Origin: Alphaproteobacteria bacterium SO-S41
Lineage (GTDB): Bacteria > Pseudomonadota > Alphaproteobacteria > Micropepsales > Micropepsaceae
Direction of reading: 5' to 3'
Assembly (NCBI GenBank): GCA_019670725.1
Contig: AP024629.1
Location: forward strand, 2,604,001-2,668,000
Length of the DNA stretch: 64,000 bases
This document shows, one piece after another, positions 1-9,600 of this stretch. Position 1 is the stretch's first letter, and each line of letters starts with the position of its first letter. The notes under the pieces are model-generated. The model did no database searches, was not told where the DNA came from, and saw only the letters and a program-made list of their open reading frames with translations. Made by a program: the position numbers and the translations under genes.

Positions 1-323
1 CCGGCGGCGCCGACAATGGCGGCCATGGTCCAGGCGGCCGGCCGCGTCGCGGCTTCGACGATGGCGGTGCGGCCGCCGGCGACTTCAATGCCGGTGCCCG
101 CGAGGCGGGTGCGCAGTTCGGGGAGCGCTGCCTCGTCCTCGACGACGGCGATCCGTGCGCCGACGGCTATCGCCTGATCGGCTAGCAGCGCGGCGCTGGA
201 CTTGGCGGTCAGCGCCTCAACGGCGAAATCGAACTGGTTGGTGGCGCGGACTTGGGCGAGAACGTCGAGGGTCGATTTCCCGACCGAGCCGGTGGAGCCG
301 AGGATCGAGACGGTGAGCGTCAT
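1..323 (-). CDS. dxr: 1-deoxy-D-xylulose 5-phosphate reductoisomerase, N-terminal part
   Basis: The reverse complement opens with ATG at 323 and reads through to the window edge, so only about the first 107 residues are present. The start of the protein carries the NADPH-binding glycine motif (GSTGSVGKSTLDVL) typical of Dxr, which converts DXP to MEP in the cytoplasmic non-mevalonate isoprenoid pathway. The ATG overlaps the TGA of cdsA by 4 bases, so the two are translationally coupled. With uppS two genes upstream this puts isoprenoid precursor supply and undecaprenyl carrier synthesis in one transcript. The catalytic domain lies outside the window. Confidence 0.88.
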   Translation of the reverse strand, partial: MTLTVSILGSTGSVGKSTLDVLAQVRATNQFDFAVEALTAKSSAALLADQAIAVGARIAVVEDEAALPELRTRLAGTGIEVAGGRTAIVEAATRPAAWTMAAIVGAA

Positions 324-1183
324 GGCCAGATACCGGCGAAGGGGAAATCCGGCCAGATCAGGCGGATGACGGCGATCGCCAGCGTCGCGGCGAGCAGGCT
401 GTCGAGGCGGTCGAGGAAGCCGCCATGACCGGGGATCACGGCGCCGGCGTCCTTGGCCTGGAAGCGGCGCTTGATGGCGGATTCGAGGACATCGCCGGCC
501 TGGCCGACGAACGACACGACGAGCATCGCGACGAGCAGCGCGGGATCGGGCGCCCGGCCGGCGACCGCAGCGAAGATCGCGCCGATGCCCATCGCGCCGA
601 CGAGACCGCCGAAGAAGCCGGACCAGGTTTTCTTGGGCGAGATTTTCGGGGCGAGCAACGGGCCTTTGAAGACCCGGCCGGCGATCATCGCCCAGCTATC
701 CGTCGCCCAGACGACGAAGAGGAACCAGAGCGTGGTGATCCACCCGTCCGGCGCACCACGAAGCCAGATGAGCGCGATGGCGGGGACACCGAGATAGAGC
801 GGCACCGCAAAGGCCCAACGGCGATGGCGGCCGGTGATCTGGGCATAGGCGAAGGAGGCGAGCGCGCCTACTCCGATGGCGGCGAAGGCATAGGGGTAAT
901 GGCCGAGGACGGCAAGCGAGGCGGCGACAGCATTGGCGGCCACGGGGATCGCGACGCCGGCCCAGGCGAACGGCGCCTGCGTCATCCGCTCCCACTCGAT
1001 CGCCATGACCGCGCAGGCGGTGACAATCCAGGCCGCGAAGTACCAGCCGCCGAGCCAGACGATGAGAAGCGCGAAACCGAACAGCACCAGCGCAGAAGCG
1101 AGGCGGATGCCGAAATCGCCGCCGAGCGGACCCCAGATCGAACCGCCGGAGGCTTTCGGGATCGGGCCGCTCGCTTCGGTCAT
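320..1183 (-). CDS. cdsA: Phosphatidate cytidylyltransferase
   Basis: 287 residues, strongly hydrophobic over most of the length, as expected for the multi-spanning inner-membrane enzyme that makes CDP-diacylglycerol from phosphatidate and CTP. The family signature is near the C-terminus: SAIKRRFQAKDAG followed by PGHGGFLDRLDSL, containing the conserved KD, HGG and DRLD elements. An N-terminal cytoplasmic stretch of about 25 residues precedes the first membrane segment. Its ATG overlaps the stop of uppS and its stop overlaps the start of dxr (both ATGA), the usual uppS-cdsA-dxr arrangement. Confidence 0.95.
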   Translation of the reverse strand: MTEASGPIPKASGGSIWGPLGGDFGIRLASALVLFGFALLIVWLGGWYFAAWIVTACAVMAIEWERMTQAPFAWAGVAIPVAANAVAASLAVLGHYPYAFAAIGVGALASFAYAQITGRHRRWAFAVPLYLGVPAIALIWLRGAPDGWITTLWFLFVVWATDSWAMIAGRVFKGPLLAPKISPKKTWSGFFGGLVGAMGIGAIFAAVAGRAPDPALLVAMLVVSFVGQAGDVLESAIKRRFQAKDAGAVIPGHGGFLDRLDSLLAATLAIAVIRLIWPDFPFAGIWP

Positions 1184-1914
1184 GCCGCGTCGCCTGCGCC
1201 ATAGCGGCGTTCGCGCTGGGTGAACTCGTCGATGGCGTCCTGCAGCGCGCGCTTGTCGAATTCCGGCCAGAGCGTCTCGGTGAAGACGAACTCGGCATAG
1301 GCCGATTGCCAGATCAGGAAGTTCGACAGCCGCTGCTCGCCGCTGGTGCGGATGACGAGATCGGGGTCGGGCACGCCGGCGGTGTGTAGGAACTGCGAGA
1401 TCGTATCGCGCGTGATGGAGGCGGGATCGAGCGCGCCGGACTTGGCCTCGGCGGCAATGGCGCGGACGGCATCGACGATCTCGTCCTGGCCACCATAGTT
1501 GAAGGCGATGGTGAGGTTGAGGCCGGTATTGGCCTCGGTCATCGAGCGGGCGTCGTCGAGCATCTTCAGGATGTCGGGCGAGACCCGGTCGCGGCCGCCG
1601 ATGAAGCGGAGGCGAACGTTCTTCGCGTGCATCTGCGCCAGATCCTCGCGGATGAAGCGGCGCAGCAGGCCCATGATGTCGGAGACCTCGTGGGGGTCGC
1701 GGCGCCAGTTCTCAGACGAGAAACTGTAGAGCGTGAGGTACGGAATGCCGATGTCGTTGGCCGCCGTGACCACGGCGCGGACGGCACGCATGCCGGCGTG
1801 GTGGCCGAGGACCCGGGGAAGCAGGCGGGCACGCGCCCAGCGGCGGTTGCCGTCCATGATGATGGCGATATGCCGGGGAAGCCGCTGCGCTTCGGGGGCG
1901 GAGGCGGCCTTCAT
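1180..1914 (-). CDS. uppS: Isoprenyl transferase (undecaprenyl diphosphate synthase)
   Basis: 244 residues from the ATG at 1914; the frame stays open to a TTG at 1923, but the ATG is preferred. The N-terminal motif HIAIIMDGNRRWA holds the catalytic Asp that binds diphosphate-Mg, and the C-terminal signature VIRTSGEQRLSNFLIWQSAY contains the Arg and Ser residues that bind IPP. The cytoplasmic cis-prenyltransferase condenses farnesyl diphosphate with isopentenyl diphosphates to make the C55 carrier for peptidoglycan and surface glycans. It lies 33 bases after frr and overlaps cdsA by 4 bases. Confidence 0.95.
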   Translation of the reverse strand: MKAASAPEAQRLPRHIAIIMDGNRRWARARLLPRVLGHHAGMRAVRAVVTAANDIGIPYLTLYSFSSENWRRDPHEVSDIMGLLRRFIREDLAQMHAKNVRLRFIGGRDRVSPDILKMLDDARSMTEANTGLNLTIAFNYGGQDEIVDAVRAIAAEAKSGALDPASITRDTISQFLHTAGVPDPDLVIRTSGEQRLSNFLIWQSAYAEFVFTETLWPEFDKRALQDAIDEFTQRERRYGAGDAA

Positions 1915-1947
1915 ACTGAACAATCCCGATACGCCACCCGCTTCACC

Positions 1948-2514
1948 TCAGACCTGCATGATCTCCTGTTCCTTGCCGGCGAGCGCGGTATCGATCTCCT
2001 TGATCTCCGCATCTGTCGCCTTCTGGACTTCTTCGGACTGCTTCTTGTGCACGTCCTCGCCGATCACATGGTCTTTTTCGAGGCGCTTCAAGTAGTCCAT
2101 GCCGTCGCGGCGAACATTGCGCACCGCGACGCGGGCGGCCTCGGCATATTTGCTGGCGAGCTTGGCGAGCTCCTTGCGGCGCTCCTCGTTCAGCGGCGGG
2201 ATCGGAATGCGGAGCAGCGTGCCGTCGACCTGCGGATTGAGACCGAGCCCGCCGTTGCGGATCGCCTTGTCGACCGCGGCGACGGTGCCCTTGTCCCACA
2301 CGGTCAGCGTGATCATGCGCGGCTCGGGCACGTTCACGGTCGCGACCTCGTTCAGCTTCATCGTCTGGCCATAGGCCTCGACGGTGACGGGATCGAGCAG
2401 CGAGGCCGAGGCGCGGCCGGTGCGCAGGCCGGCGAATTCCTGCTTCAGCGTCGCCACCGCGCCGTGCATGCGGCGTTTGATGTCGTTCAGATCGAGCGGT
2501 TGCAGTTGGGCCAT
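1948..2514 (-). CDS. frr: Ribosome recycling factor
   Basis: 188 residues, the usual family length. The protein shows the three-helix-bundle pattern of RRF: a first helix ([19 protein letters not shown]), the [14 protein letters not shown] segment, then the small beta domain, and a long Lys/Glu-rich C-terminal helix. With EF-G it splits post-termination ribosomes. A strong Shine-Dalgarno (aggggagg, reverse strand) sits just upstream of the ATG. It lies 25 bases downstream of pyrH in the rpsB-tsf-pyrH-frr translation operon common to bacteria. Confidence 0.96.
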   Translation of the reverse strand: MAQLQPLDLNDIKRRMHGAVATLKQEFAGLRTGRASASLLDPVTVEAYGQTMKLNEVATVNVPEPRMITLTVWDKGTVAAVDKAIRNGGLGLNPQVDGTLLRIPIPPLNEERRKELAKLASKYAEAARVAVRNVRRDGMDYLKRLEKDHVIGEDVHKKQSEEVQKATDAEIKEIDTALAGKEQEIMQV

Positions 2515-2539
2515 CGCATCCTCCCCTAAGGATTGGTCG

Positions 2540-3274
2540 TTACATGCCCGGACGGGCGTCCTCGATAACCGTAGAGCGCGCGTTGCCGGTCAAGGCGCGC
2601 GCGAAGTTGCCGCTTTCGTGGATGTCGAAGACGACGATCGGAATATTGTTCTCGCGCGCCAGGCTGATCGCGGCGGCGTCCATGACCTTGAGATCCTTGG
2701 CGAGGACCTCGTGATGGGTCAGGCGCTCGTAACGGACGGCGTTCGGGTCTTTCTTGGGATCGGCGGAATAGACGCCGTCGACCTGCGTGCCCTTGAAGAG
2801 CGCGTCGCAGTCCATTTCGTTGGCGCGGAGCGCGGCGGCCGTGTCGGTCGTGAAGTACGGGTTGCCGGTGCCGGCGGCGAAGATAACTACCCTGCCCTTT
2901 TCCATGTGCCGGACGGCGCGGCGGCGGACATAGGGTTCGGACACCGCGCTCATCGGAATGGCCGACTGGACGCGGGTGGGCACGCCGATCTTTTCCAGCG
3001 CGTTCTGCATGGCGAGCGCGTTCATGACGGTCGCCAGCATGCCCATATAGTCGGCGCTCGCGCGGTCCATGCCCGAGGCCGCGGCGCTGAGGCCGCGGAA
3101 GATGTTGCCGCCGCCGATGACGAGGCAGACCTGGGCGCCGGTGCCGACGCCCTCTTTGACGTCGGCAGCGATCTGATCGACCGTATGCAGATCGATGCCG
3201 TAATTGCGGTTCCCCATCAACGCCTCACCCGACACCTTCAGGAGCACTCTTTTGTAGAGTAGGCCGTCAGTCAT
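2540..3274 (-). CDS. pyrH: Uridylate kinase (UMP kinase)
   Basis: 244 residues, the normal length for the bacterial hexameric UMP kinase of the amino acid kinase fold. The N-terminal [14 protein letters not shown] phosphate-binding motif, the GGGNIFRG loop, the [17 protein letters not shown] region that contacts UMP, and the [12 protein letters not shown] motif are all present. It phosphorylates UMP to UDP for nucleotide and cell-wall sugar-nucleotide synthesis. It follows tsf by 47 bases and precedes frr. Confidence 0.96.
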   Translation of the reverse strand: MTDGLLYKRVLLKVSGEALMGNRNYGIDLHTVDQIAADVKEGVGTGAQVCLVIGGGNIFRGLSAAASGMDRASADYMGMLATVMNALAMQNALEKIGVPTRVQSAIPMSAVSEPYVRRRAVRHMEKGRVVIFAAGTGNPYFTTDTAAALRANEMDCDALFKGTQVDGVYSADPKKDPNAVRYERLTHHEVLAKDLKVMDAAAISLARENNIPIVVFDIHESGNFARALTGNARSTVIEDARPGM

Positions 3275-3321
3275 GTGTCGGGTCTCCGGGTTGGCGGGGT
3301 TCCTTGAGTCGGGCGATCCTA

Positions 3322-4245
3322 TCAGCCTTTGGCGGCCGCCATCACTTCGGCCGCGAAGTCGCTTTCTTCCTTCTCAATGCCCTCGCCGAGCGCAATGCGA
3401 TGGAAGCCGGTGATCTTGATCTCGCCGCCGACCTTGCCGGCCGCTTCCTTGGCCGCCTGGGCAACGGTCTGCGTGCCGTTGTGGACGAAGGGCTGGTCGA
3501 GCAGGCAGACCTCCTTGAGGAAGGTCTTGATGCCGGACTCGACGATCTTCTCGACGATGTTGGCAGGCTTGCCGGAGGCGGCGGCCTTGTCGGCGATGAT
3601 GGCCTTCTCGCGCTCGATCAGCGCCGGGTCGATGCCCGAGGCATCGACGGCCAGCGGAGTCGCGGCGGCGATGTGCATCGCGACCTGACGGCCGAACGCG
3701 GTCAGCGCTTCCGCCGAGCCGGTCGATTCCAGCGCGACGATGACGCCGATCTTGCCGAGGCCGGGCGCGATCTGGGTGTGGATGTAGGACGCGACGACGC
3801 CCTGCTCGACCGACAGCATGGCCGCACGGCGCAGCGCCATGTGCTCGCCGATCTTGGCGACGGTCGCCTGGATCTTGTCGGCGACCGTGCCGCCGCCCGG
3901 ATAGGCCGCGGCCTTCACGGTTTCGACGTCGGCGCCCTGGTCGAGCGCGATCGCGGCGATGGCGGACACCATCTCCTGGAATTCGGTGTTGCGCGCAACG
4001 AAGTCGGTCTCGGAGTTCACCTCGACGACAACGCCCTTGGTGCCGGCGAGCGCAACGCCCACGAGGCCTTCAGCGGCGGTGCGGCCGGCCTTCTTGGCGG
4101 CCTTGGTGATGCCCTTCTTGCGCAGCCAGTCGATGGCGGCCTCGATGTCGCCGTTCGTCTCGGTCAGCGCGGTCTTGCAGTCCATCATGCCGGCGCCGGT
4201 CTTCTCGCGCAGGTCTTTCACCATCGAGGCGGTAATGGCGGTCAT
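3322..4245 (-). CDS. tsf: Elongation factor Ts
   Basis: 307 residues from the ATG at 4245. The open frame runs further upstream, but homology begins at [20 protein letters not shown], the conserved N-terminal module that inserts between EF-Tu domains, and an aaggac ribosome site precedes it. The motif [14 protein letters not shown] and the core region with [12 protein letters not shown] are diagnostic. The protein is the guanine nucleotide exchange factor that regenerates EF-Tu-GTP. It is separated from rpsB by 100 bases containing a terminator-like hairpin, which may adjust the S2 to EF-Ts ratio. Confidence 0.96.
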   Translation of the reverse strand: MTAITASMVKDLREKTGAGMMDCKTALTETNGDIEAAIDWLRKKGITKAAKKAGRTAAEGLVGVALAGTKGVVVEVNSETDFVARNTEFQEMVSAIAAIALDQGADVETVKAAAYPGGGTVADKIQATVAKIGEHMALRRAAMLSVEQGVVASYIHTQIAPGLGKIGVIVALESTGSAEALTAFGRQVAMHIAAATPLAVDASGIDPALIEREKAIIADKAAASGKPANIVEKIVESGIKTFLKEVCLLDQPFVHNGTQTVAQAAKEAAGKVGGEIKITGFHRIALGEGIEKEESDFAAEVMAAAKG

Positions 4246-4290
4246 GGCAGTGTCCTTGTCTTCGTTTCGATGCGCCATCGGGCGCGCAGA

Positions 4291-4328
4291 TAAGAAACGG
4301 GCGGCCGCATCATCGATACGGCCGCCCG
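4291..4328 (-). terminator. Hairpin with T-rich tail between rpsB and tsf
   Basis: Read leftward, the spacer has a perfect 10-base inverted repeat (cgggcggccg at 4298-4307 against 4319-4328, 11-base loop) directly followed by tttctta. This is the form of an intrinsic terminator placed after rpsB and before tsf. Since tsf is normally co-transcribed with rpsB, it probably acts as a partial terminator or attenuator rather than a full stop. Confidence 0.6.
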
Positions 4329-4345
4329 AACGAATTGGTTTTCGA

Positions 4346-5107
4346 TCAGGCGGCGGTGGCGGGCAGCTCCTCGACCGGGGCTTCTTCCGAAGCACCGAGG
4401 TCGACGCCCGAGGCGCCCTGGCTTTCCGACAGGCCGTCGACGATCGCGCGGGCGACGAGGTCGCAATAGAGCGAGATCGCGCGGGCCGCGTCGTCGTTGC
4501 CGGGAACCGGGAACGAGATGCCGTCCGGGTCGCAGTTCGAGTCGAGGATCGCGACGACCGGGATGTTCAGCTTGCGGGCTTCGGCGATGGCGATCGCTTC
4601 CTTGTTCGTGTCGATCACGAACAGGAGGTCCGGCAGGCCGCCCATTTCCTTGATGCCGCCGAGCGAACGCTCAAGCTTCTCGCGGTCGCGGGTGCGCTCC
4701 AGCGCTTCGCGCTTGGTGAGGCCCACGGCGCCCGAGTCCAGGGTCTCTTCAAGCTGGCGAAGGCGCTTGATGGAGTTGGAGATCGTCTGCCAGTTGGTCA
4801 GCGTGCCGCCGAGCCAACGGTGATTGACATAATACTGGGCCGAGCGGCGCGCCGCGTCCGCGATCGGCTCCGACGCCTGGCGCTTGGTGCCGACGAAGAG
4901 GATGCGGCCACCGGCGGCGGCCGTCTTCTTCACCTGGAGCAGCGCCTGGTGAAGCAGCGGGACCGACTGCGCGAGGTCGATGATGTGGATGTTGTTACGC
5001 GCGCCGAAAATGTAGGGCTCCATCTTCGGGTTCCAGCGATGGGTCTGGTGACCGAAGTGAGCGCCCGCTTCGAGCAAATCGCGCATAGAAAAATTCGGCA
5101 AAGCCAT
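4346..5107 (-). CDS. rpsB: 30S ribosomal protein S2
   Basis: 253 residues, close to the family norm. The N-terminus ([20 protein letters not shown]) and the middle block ([23 protein letters not shown]) are classic S2 signatures, as is [20 protein letters not shown]. The protein sits on the 30S back and is needed for S1 binding. The C-terminus carries an acidic Ala/Glu-rich tail of about 25 residues. It is the first gene of the leftward operon, and a candidate promoter lies about 130 bases upstream, giving a leader of roughly 120 nt that could take part in S2 autoregulation. Confidence 0.97.
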   Translation of the reverse strand: MALPNFSMRDLLEAGAHFGHQTHRWNPKMEPYIFGARNNIHIIDLAQSVPLLHQALLQVKKTAAAGGRILFVGTKRQASEPIADAARRSAQYYVNHRWLGGTLTNWQTISNSIKRLRQLEETLDSGAVGLTKREALERTRDREKLERSLGGIKEMGGLPDLLFVIDTNKEAIAIAEARKLNIPVVAILDSNCDPDGISFPVPGNDDAARAISLYCDLVARAIVDGLSESQGASGVDLGASEEAPVEELPATAA

Positions 5108-5234
5108 GTGCCGTAACTCCTTGACCGGTTGTTCCGCCGCGGCCCAAATGACGGCTTAAGGCCGCCACCGGTGGTAGAGACGAGTTCGGGCCTGGGCCGT
5201 TCCCCGCGTCTTGACCGCGTGTGAGATGGCGCGG

Positions 5235-5263
5235 CTTATACGGCCCTCGCCCGCCCGGCGCAA
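5235..5263 (-). promoter_or_regulatory. Candidate sigma-70 promoter for rpsB
   Basis: On the minus strand TTGCGC (5258-5263) and TATAAG (5235-5240) are separated by exactly 17 bases, a good match to a housekeeping promoter. It points to rpsB, and the predicted start near 5228 would leave a leader of about 120 nt. It lies just upstream of the divergent aminotransferase gene. This is pattern matching only; no transcript evidence is available. Confidence 0.5.
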
Positions 5264-5313
5264 CCCTTGCGTCCCGCCGAATTTCCCCGTTTTCCGCCTC
5301 CGGAGTCCTTGCC

Positions 5314-6498
5314 GTGACTGTTCGCGACCCCATCCGCGCCGAAATGCTGTCCTTCCGGCCGAACGCCATCGCCCAGGTCGCCGTCGGGAACATCGGCGAT
5401 CCCGGGATCATCCCCTTGTGGTTCGGGGAAACCGACCTCGTGACCCCCGCCTTCATCCGCGACGCCGCCAAGCAGGCGCTGGATGATGGGCTCACCTTCT
5501 ATGTCACCCCCGGCGGGCATCAGCGCCTGCGCACCGCGATCCAGGACTGGACGGCCCGCTGGTACGGCGTGACGCCGGCGATGGAGCGGATCTGGGTGCC
5601 GGGCGCCGCGATGTTGTGCATCGTGACCGCCTTGCAGACCTGCGTGAATACCGGCGACGAGGTCGTCGTGCTGACCCCGATGTGGCCGAATATCAGCCAG
5701 GCCGTCGAAGCGACCGGCGGGACGCCGCGCTATGTCCGGCTGGACCACGATGCCGCCAAGGGCGAGTGGGCGCTGGACCTGAACAAGATCGAAGCCGCCA
5801 TCGGGCCGCGGACCAAGGCGCTGTTTATCGGCTCACCGGGCAACCCGACGGGCTGGGTGATTTCGGACGACGAGATCAAGGCGCTGATCGAGATCAGCCG
5901 CCGCAAGGGCGTCGCGATCATCGCGGACGAGGTCTATTCGGTGCTGTTCTATGAGGGGAAGCGCGCGCCCTCGTTCATCGATCACGCCAGCGAGGACGAC
6001 AACGTCTTCATCGTCAACAGCTTCTCCAAGGCGTGGGCGATGACGGGCTGGCGGGTGGGCTGGCTGGTCGCGCCGCGGCGCCTGGCTCCGGCGATGGCGC
6101 AGCTCTCGGTCAGCAACAATACGGGCGCGACGGTCTTCGCGCAGTTCGGCGCGGTGGCGGCGCTGGAGCAAGGCGATCCCTTCATCGCCGAGATGGTCGA
6201 GCGCTGCCGCCGCGGGCGCGACATGGTGGCGGACTTCGTCGCCGGGCAGAACCGGCTGAGCTGGGTGAAGCCGAAAGGCGCTTTCTATGCCTATGTCGCG
6301 GTAGACGGGCTGAAGGACTCGATCGGCTTCGCGAAGAACCTGCTGGCAACAACCAAGGTCGGCGTCGCGCCGGGCGCGGCGTTCGCGAGCGGCGAAGGCG
6401 ATACGCGGGATGAGAGCTATCTCAGGCTCTGCTTCGCGCAGGACCCCAAGCGGCTCGGCGAAGCGCTGGAACGGATCGGCAAGGCGCTGCTGGCCTAA
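5314..6498 (+). CDS. Class I/II pyridoxal-phosphate aminotransferase
   Basis: 394 residues if translation starts at the GTG at 5314, which has a cggag ribosome site 8 bases upstream; the frame is open back to 5221, but those residues look non-coding and would overlap the rpsB promoter. The fold type I motifs are clear: substrate-side loop WFGETDLVTP, LFIGSPGNPTGWV, the Asp of IADEVYSVLFYEG, and the Schiff-base lysine in NSFSKAWAMTGWRVGW. It resembles aspartate/aromatic aminotransferases of the AspC-like group; the substrate cannot be told from sequence. It is the only plus-strand gene before 36 kb and ends facing dnaE. Confidence 0.85.
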   Translation: MTVRDPIRAEMLSFRPNAIAQVAVGNIGDPGIIPLWFGETDLVTPAFIRDAAKQALDDGLTFYVTPGGHQRLRTAIQDWTARWYGVTPAMERIWVPGAAMLCIVTALQTCVNTGDEVVVLTPMWPNISQAVEATGGTPRYVRLDHDAAKGEWALDLNKIEAAIGPRTKALFIGSPGNPTGWVISDDEIKALIEISRRKGVAIIADEVYSVLFYEGKRAPSFIDHASEDDNVFIVNSFSKAWAMTGWRVGWLVAPRRLAPAMAQLSVSNNTGATVFAQFGAVAALEQGDPFIAEMVERCRRGRDMVADFVAGQNRLSWVKPKGAFYAYVAVDGLKDSIGFAKNLLATTKVGVAPGAAFASGEGDTRDESYLRLCFAQDPKRLGEALERIGKALLA

Positions 6499-6517
6499 CT
6501 TTAGCCCTTTCCTAAAT

Positions 6518-6596
6518 CGTCATGGCCGGGCCTGACCCGGCCATCCATCTTCAATGCATTGGCCTCTGGATGGCCGCCTCAAGGGCGGCCATGACG
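6518..6596. repeat. Composite palindromic (REP-like) element
   Basis: Two hairpins of 9-base arms (6522-6544 and 6570-6592) are arranged so that the outer ends are also perfect complements (cgtcatggcc at 6518-6527, ggccatgacg at 6587-6596) and the inner halves pair too (ggccatcca 6539-6547, tggatggcc 6567-6575). It fills the gap between two convergent genes. Related single hairpins occur at 49104 and 59359. The whole could serve as a bidirectional transcription stop, but there is no T tract. Confidence 0.7.
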
Positions 6597-6619
6597 AATG
6601 GGGATAGAGCGCGAGCGCT

Positions 6620-9600
6620 CTAAACCTCCTCCACCTCCACCACTCCCGTCAGCGCGCGGATGGCGCGGCGGAGGTCGGGGGTGACGGCGTAGCGGCCGAT
6701 GTCGATTTCGGCGGAGCGGCCGCCATCCAGCATCAGCGCGAGACTGACGCGGCCCTTGCCCTTGCGGGGTTCCAGGATGCCGCGCAGGGGTGCCATGGCC
6801 TTCGGCGCGTCCAGCGTGATCTTGAGGCCGGCGCTGGTCGATTTCGCGGCATCGTTCAGCGACTTCACGGCATGCGTGCGCAAGCGCGGCTGATCGTCTT
6901 CCCAATCGATCGTGACCGTGAAGACAACCGCCGCGCCGGGGCGCAACAACTCGTCATTCGCGGCGAGCAGTTCGCTGAACACCGTCGTCTCGAAGACCGC
7001 CGTCTGGTCGGAGATGCGGATGAAGGCATAGGGCCGCCCGGGGTCCCTGCCCTGCTTGTCCTTGCGGTCGAGGATGATGCCGGCGAGGCTGACCGCCCCG
7101 CCCTCCTGCTTGCCGCTCATCCCCGCCTGCGCCCACGTCTTCACGCCGAGGCGCTTCAACGCCAGGGCATAGTCATCAAGCGGATGACCGGAGAGGTAGA
7201 AGCCGATCGCCTCGAATTCGCGCTGCAGGCGTTCACTGGAATCCCACACACCCTTGATCGGCAGCTTGGGGTCCTTCACCTGATCCGCGCCGCCGAAGAG
7301 CGAGACCTGGCCGCTCTCGCGCTCACGGTGCTCGCTGTCGGAATGGGCGAGCATCAGTTCGGCGGCGGCGAAGACCTGCGCGCGGTTCGGCGTGATGGAA
7401 TCGAACGCGCCCGCGGAGGAGAGATTTTCCAGCGCGCGCTTGTTCACGAGGCGCGAGTCCACCCGGCGGGCGAAATCGAACAGCGTCTTGAACGGTCCGC
7501 TCGCGCGCGCCGCGACGACGCGCTCCATCGCCTGCCGGCCGACATTGCGGATGGCGCCGAGGGCATAGCGGATCGCGGCCTTGCCGTCCTCGCCATACTC
7601 GACCGAGAACACCGCCGTTGAGGCGTTCACGTCGGGCGGCAGGACCTTGATGCCGAGGCGTTCGGCTTCCTGGCGGTAGATGTTCAGCTTGGTCGTGTCG
7701 CCCATGTCGAGCGTCATCGAGGCGCAGAGGAATTCGGCCGGGTAGTTCGCCTTGAGAAAGGCGGTCTGATAGGCGACCTGCGCATAGGCGGCCGCATGGC
7801 CCTTGTTGAAACCGTAGCCCGCGAACTTGTCGGCCTGCTGGAAGATTTCTTCCGCCGTGTCCTTGATGATGCCGCGCTCCTTGGCGCCGGCGACGAAGCG
7901 CGCTTTCTGGCGCGCCATCTCGTCCTTGTCCTTCTTGCCCATGGCACGGCGCAGAAGGTCGGCATCGCCCAGCGAATACCCAGCGAGTTCGCGGGCGATC
8001 ATCATGACGTCCTCCTGGTACGTCATCACGCCATAGGTGTCGTTCAGGATCGGCTCCAGCAGCGGATGGAGATAGGTCACCTCCTCGCGGCCGTTCTTGC
8101 AGGCGATGTATTTCGGGATCGAGTCCATCGGACCAGGGCGATAGAGCGCCACGAGCGCGATGATGTCCTCGATCCGGTCCGGCTTCAGCCGGCGGATGAG
8201 ATCGCGCATACCCTGGCTTTCCAGCTGGAACACGCCGATCGTGTCGCCGCGCGAAAGCATCTCGTAGGTGCGCCGGTCGTCGAACTTCATCTCGTCGCCG
8301 GTGCGGATGGCAAGGCCGCGCGCGGCGAGCAGTTTTTCGGTTTCCGCAATGACGGTGAGCGTCTTCAGGCCGAGGAAGTCGAACTTCACGAGGCCGACGG
8401 TTTCAGCATCCTTGTAGTCGAACTGGCTGGCCGGCAGGTCCGCCTTCTGGTCGTGATAGAGCGGCACCAGCTCGGGCAACGGACGATCGCCGATGACGAG
8501 GCCTGCCGCGTGGGTCGAGGCGTTGCGGTAAAGGCCTTCCAGCTTCTCGGCGACTTCGAAGAGGCGCGCGACGCCGTCGTCGTTGCGGATGAGATCGCGC
8601 AGCTTGGGATCGGCGTTCACCGCCTCGCGCAGCGTGACCTGCTTGCCCGGCTGGTTCGGCACCATCTTGCAGATGCGATCGACGAAATTATAGCCCATCT
8701 GCAGCACGCGCCCGACATCGCGCAGGCAGGCACGAGCCGCCAAGGTACCGAAGGTGATGATCTGGGCGACGCGGTCGACGCCGTATTTGCCCTGGACATA
8801 GCGGATGACCTCGCCGCGCCGCTCCTGACAGAAGTCGATGTCGAAGTCCGGCATCGAGACGCGTTCCGGGTTCAAGAAGCGCTCGAAGACGAGGTTGAAG
8901 CGAAGCGGATCGAGCGAGGTGATGTCGAGCGCCCAGGCGGCGATCGAGGTCGCGCCCGAACCGCGGACGCCGACGGGGATGCCCTGCGAGCGCGTCCACT
9001 TCATGAAGTCGGAGACGATGAGGAAGTAGCCCTCGAAACCCATGCGGGTGATGACGTCGAGTTCGTAGTCGAGCCGCTTGAAGTAGTCCTCGCGCGGTTT
9101 GAAGAGCGGGAAGGTTTCGAGCCGCGTCGTCAGGCCGGCATGGGCCAGCAAGCGCAGTTCTTCAGGCGCCGTATGGCCCGCGGGCACGGGGAAGTCCGGC
9201 AGGATGGGTTTGCGCTTGATCGGGCGGTAGGCGCAGCGTTTGGCGATCTCCACGGTGTTGGCGATCGCCTCGGGGAGATCGGCGAACAGCGCCGTCATTT
9301 CCTCGGCCGATTTGAAGCGGTGTTCGGAGGTAACGCGCGGGCGATCGTCCTCGTTTACATAACGGCCGGCGGCGATGCAGAGCAGCGCGTCATGCGCCTC
9401 GTACATGCCTTCATTGCCGAAGAAGCATTCGTTGGTCGCGACCAGCGGCAGGCGGCGGGCATAGGCGATATCGATGAGAACGGGTTCGGCGGTCTTCTCG
9501 GACGGCGCGCCGTGGCGCTGCAGCTCGATATAGAAGCGGTTCGGGAAGGCGGCGGCGAAGCGGGCGGCGAGTTCGCTGGCATCGGCCGGGCGGCCTTCGA

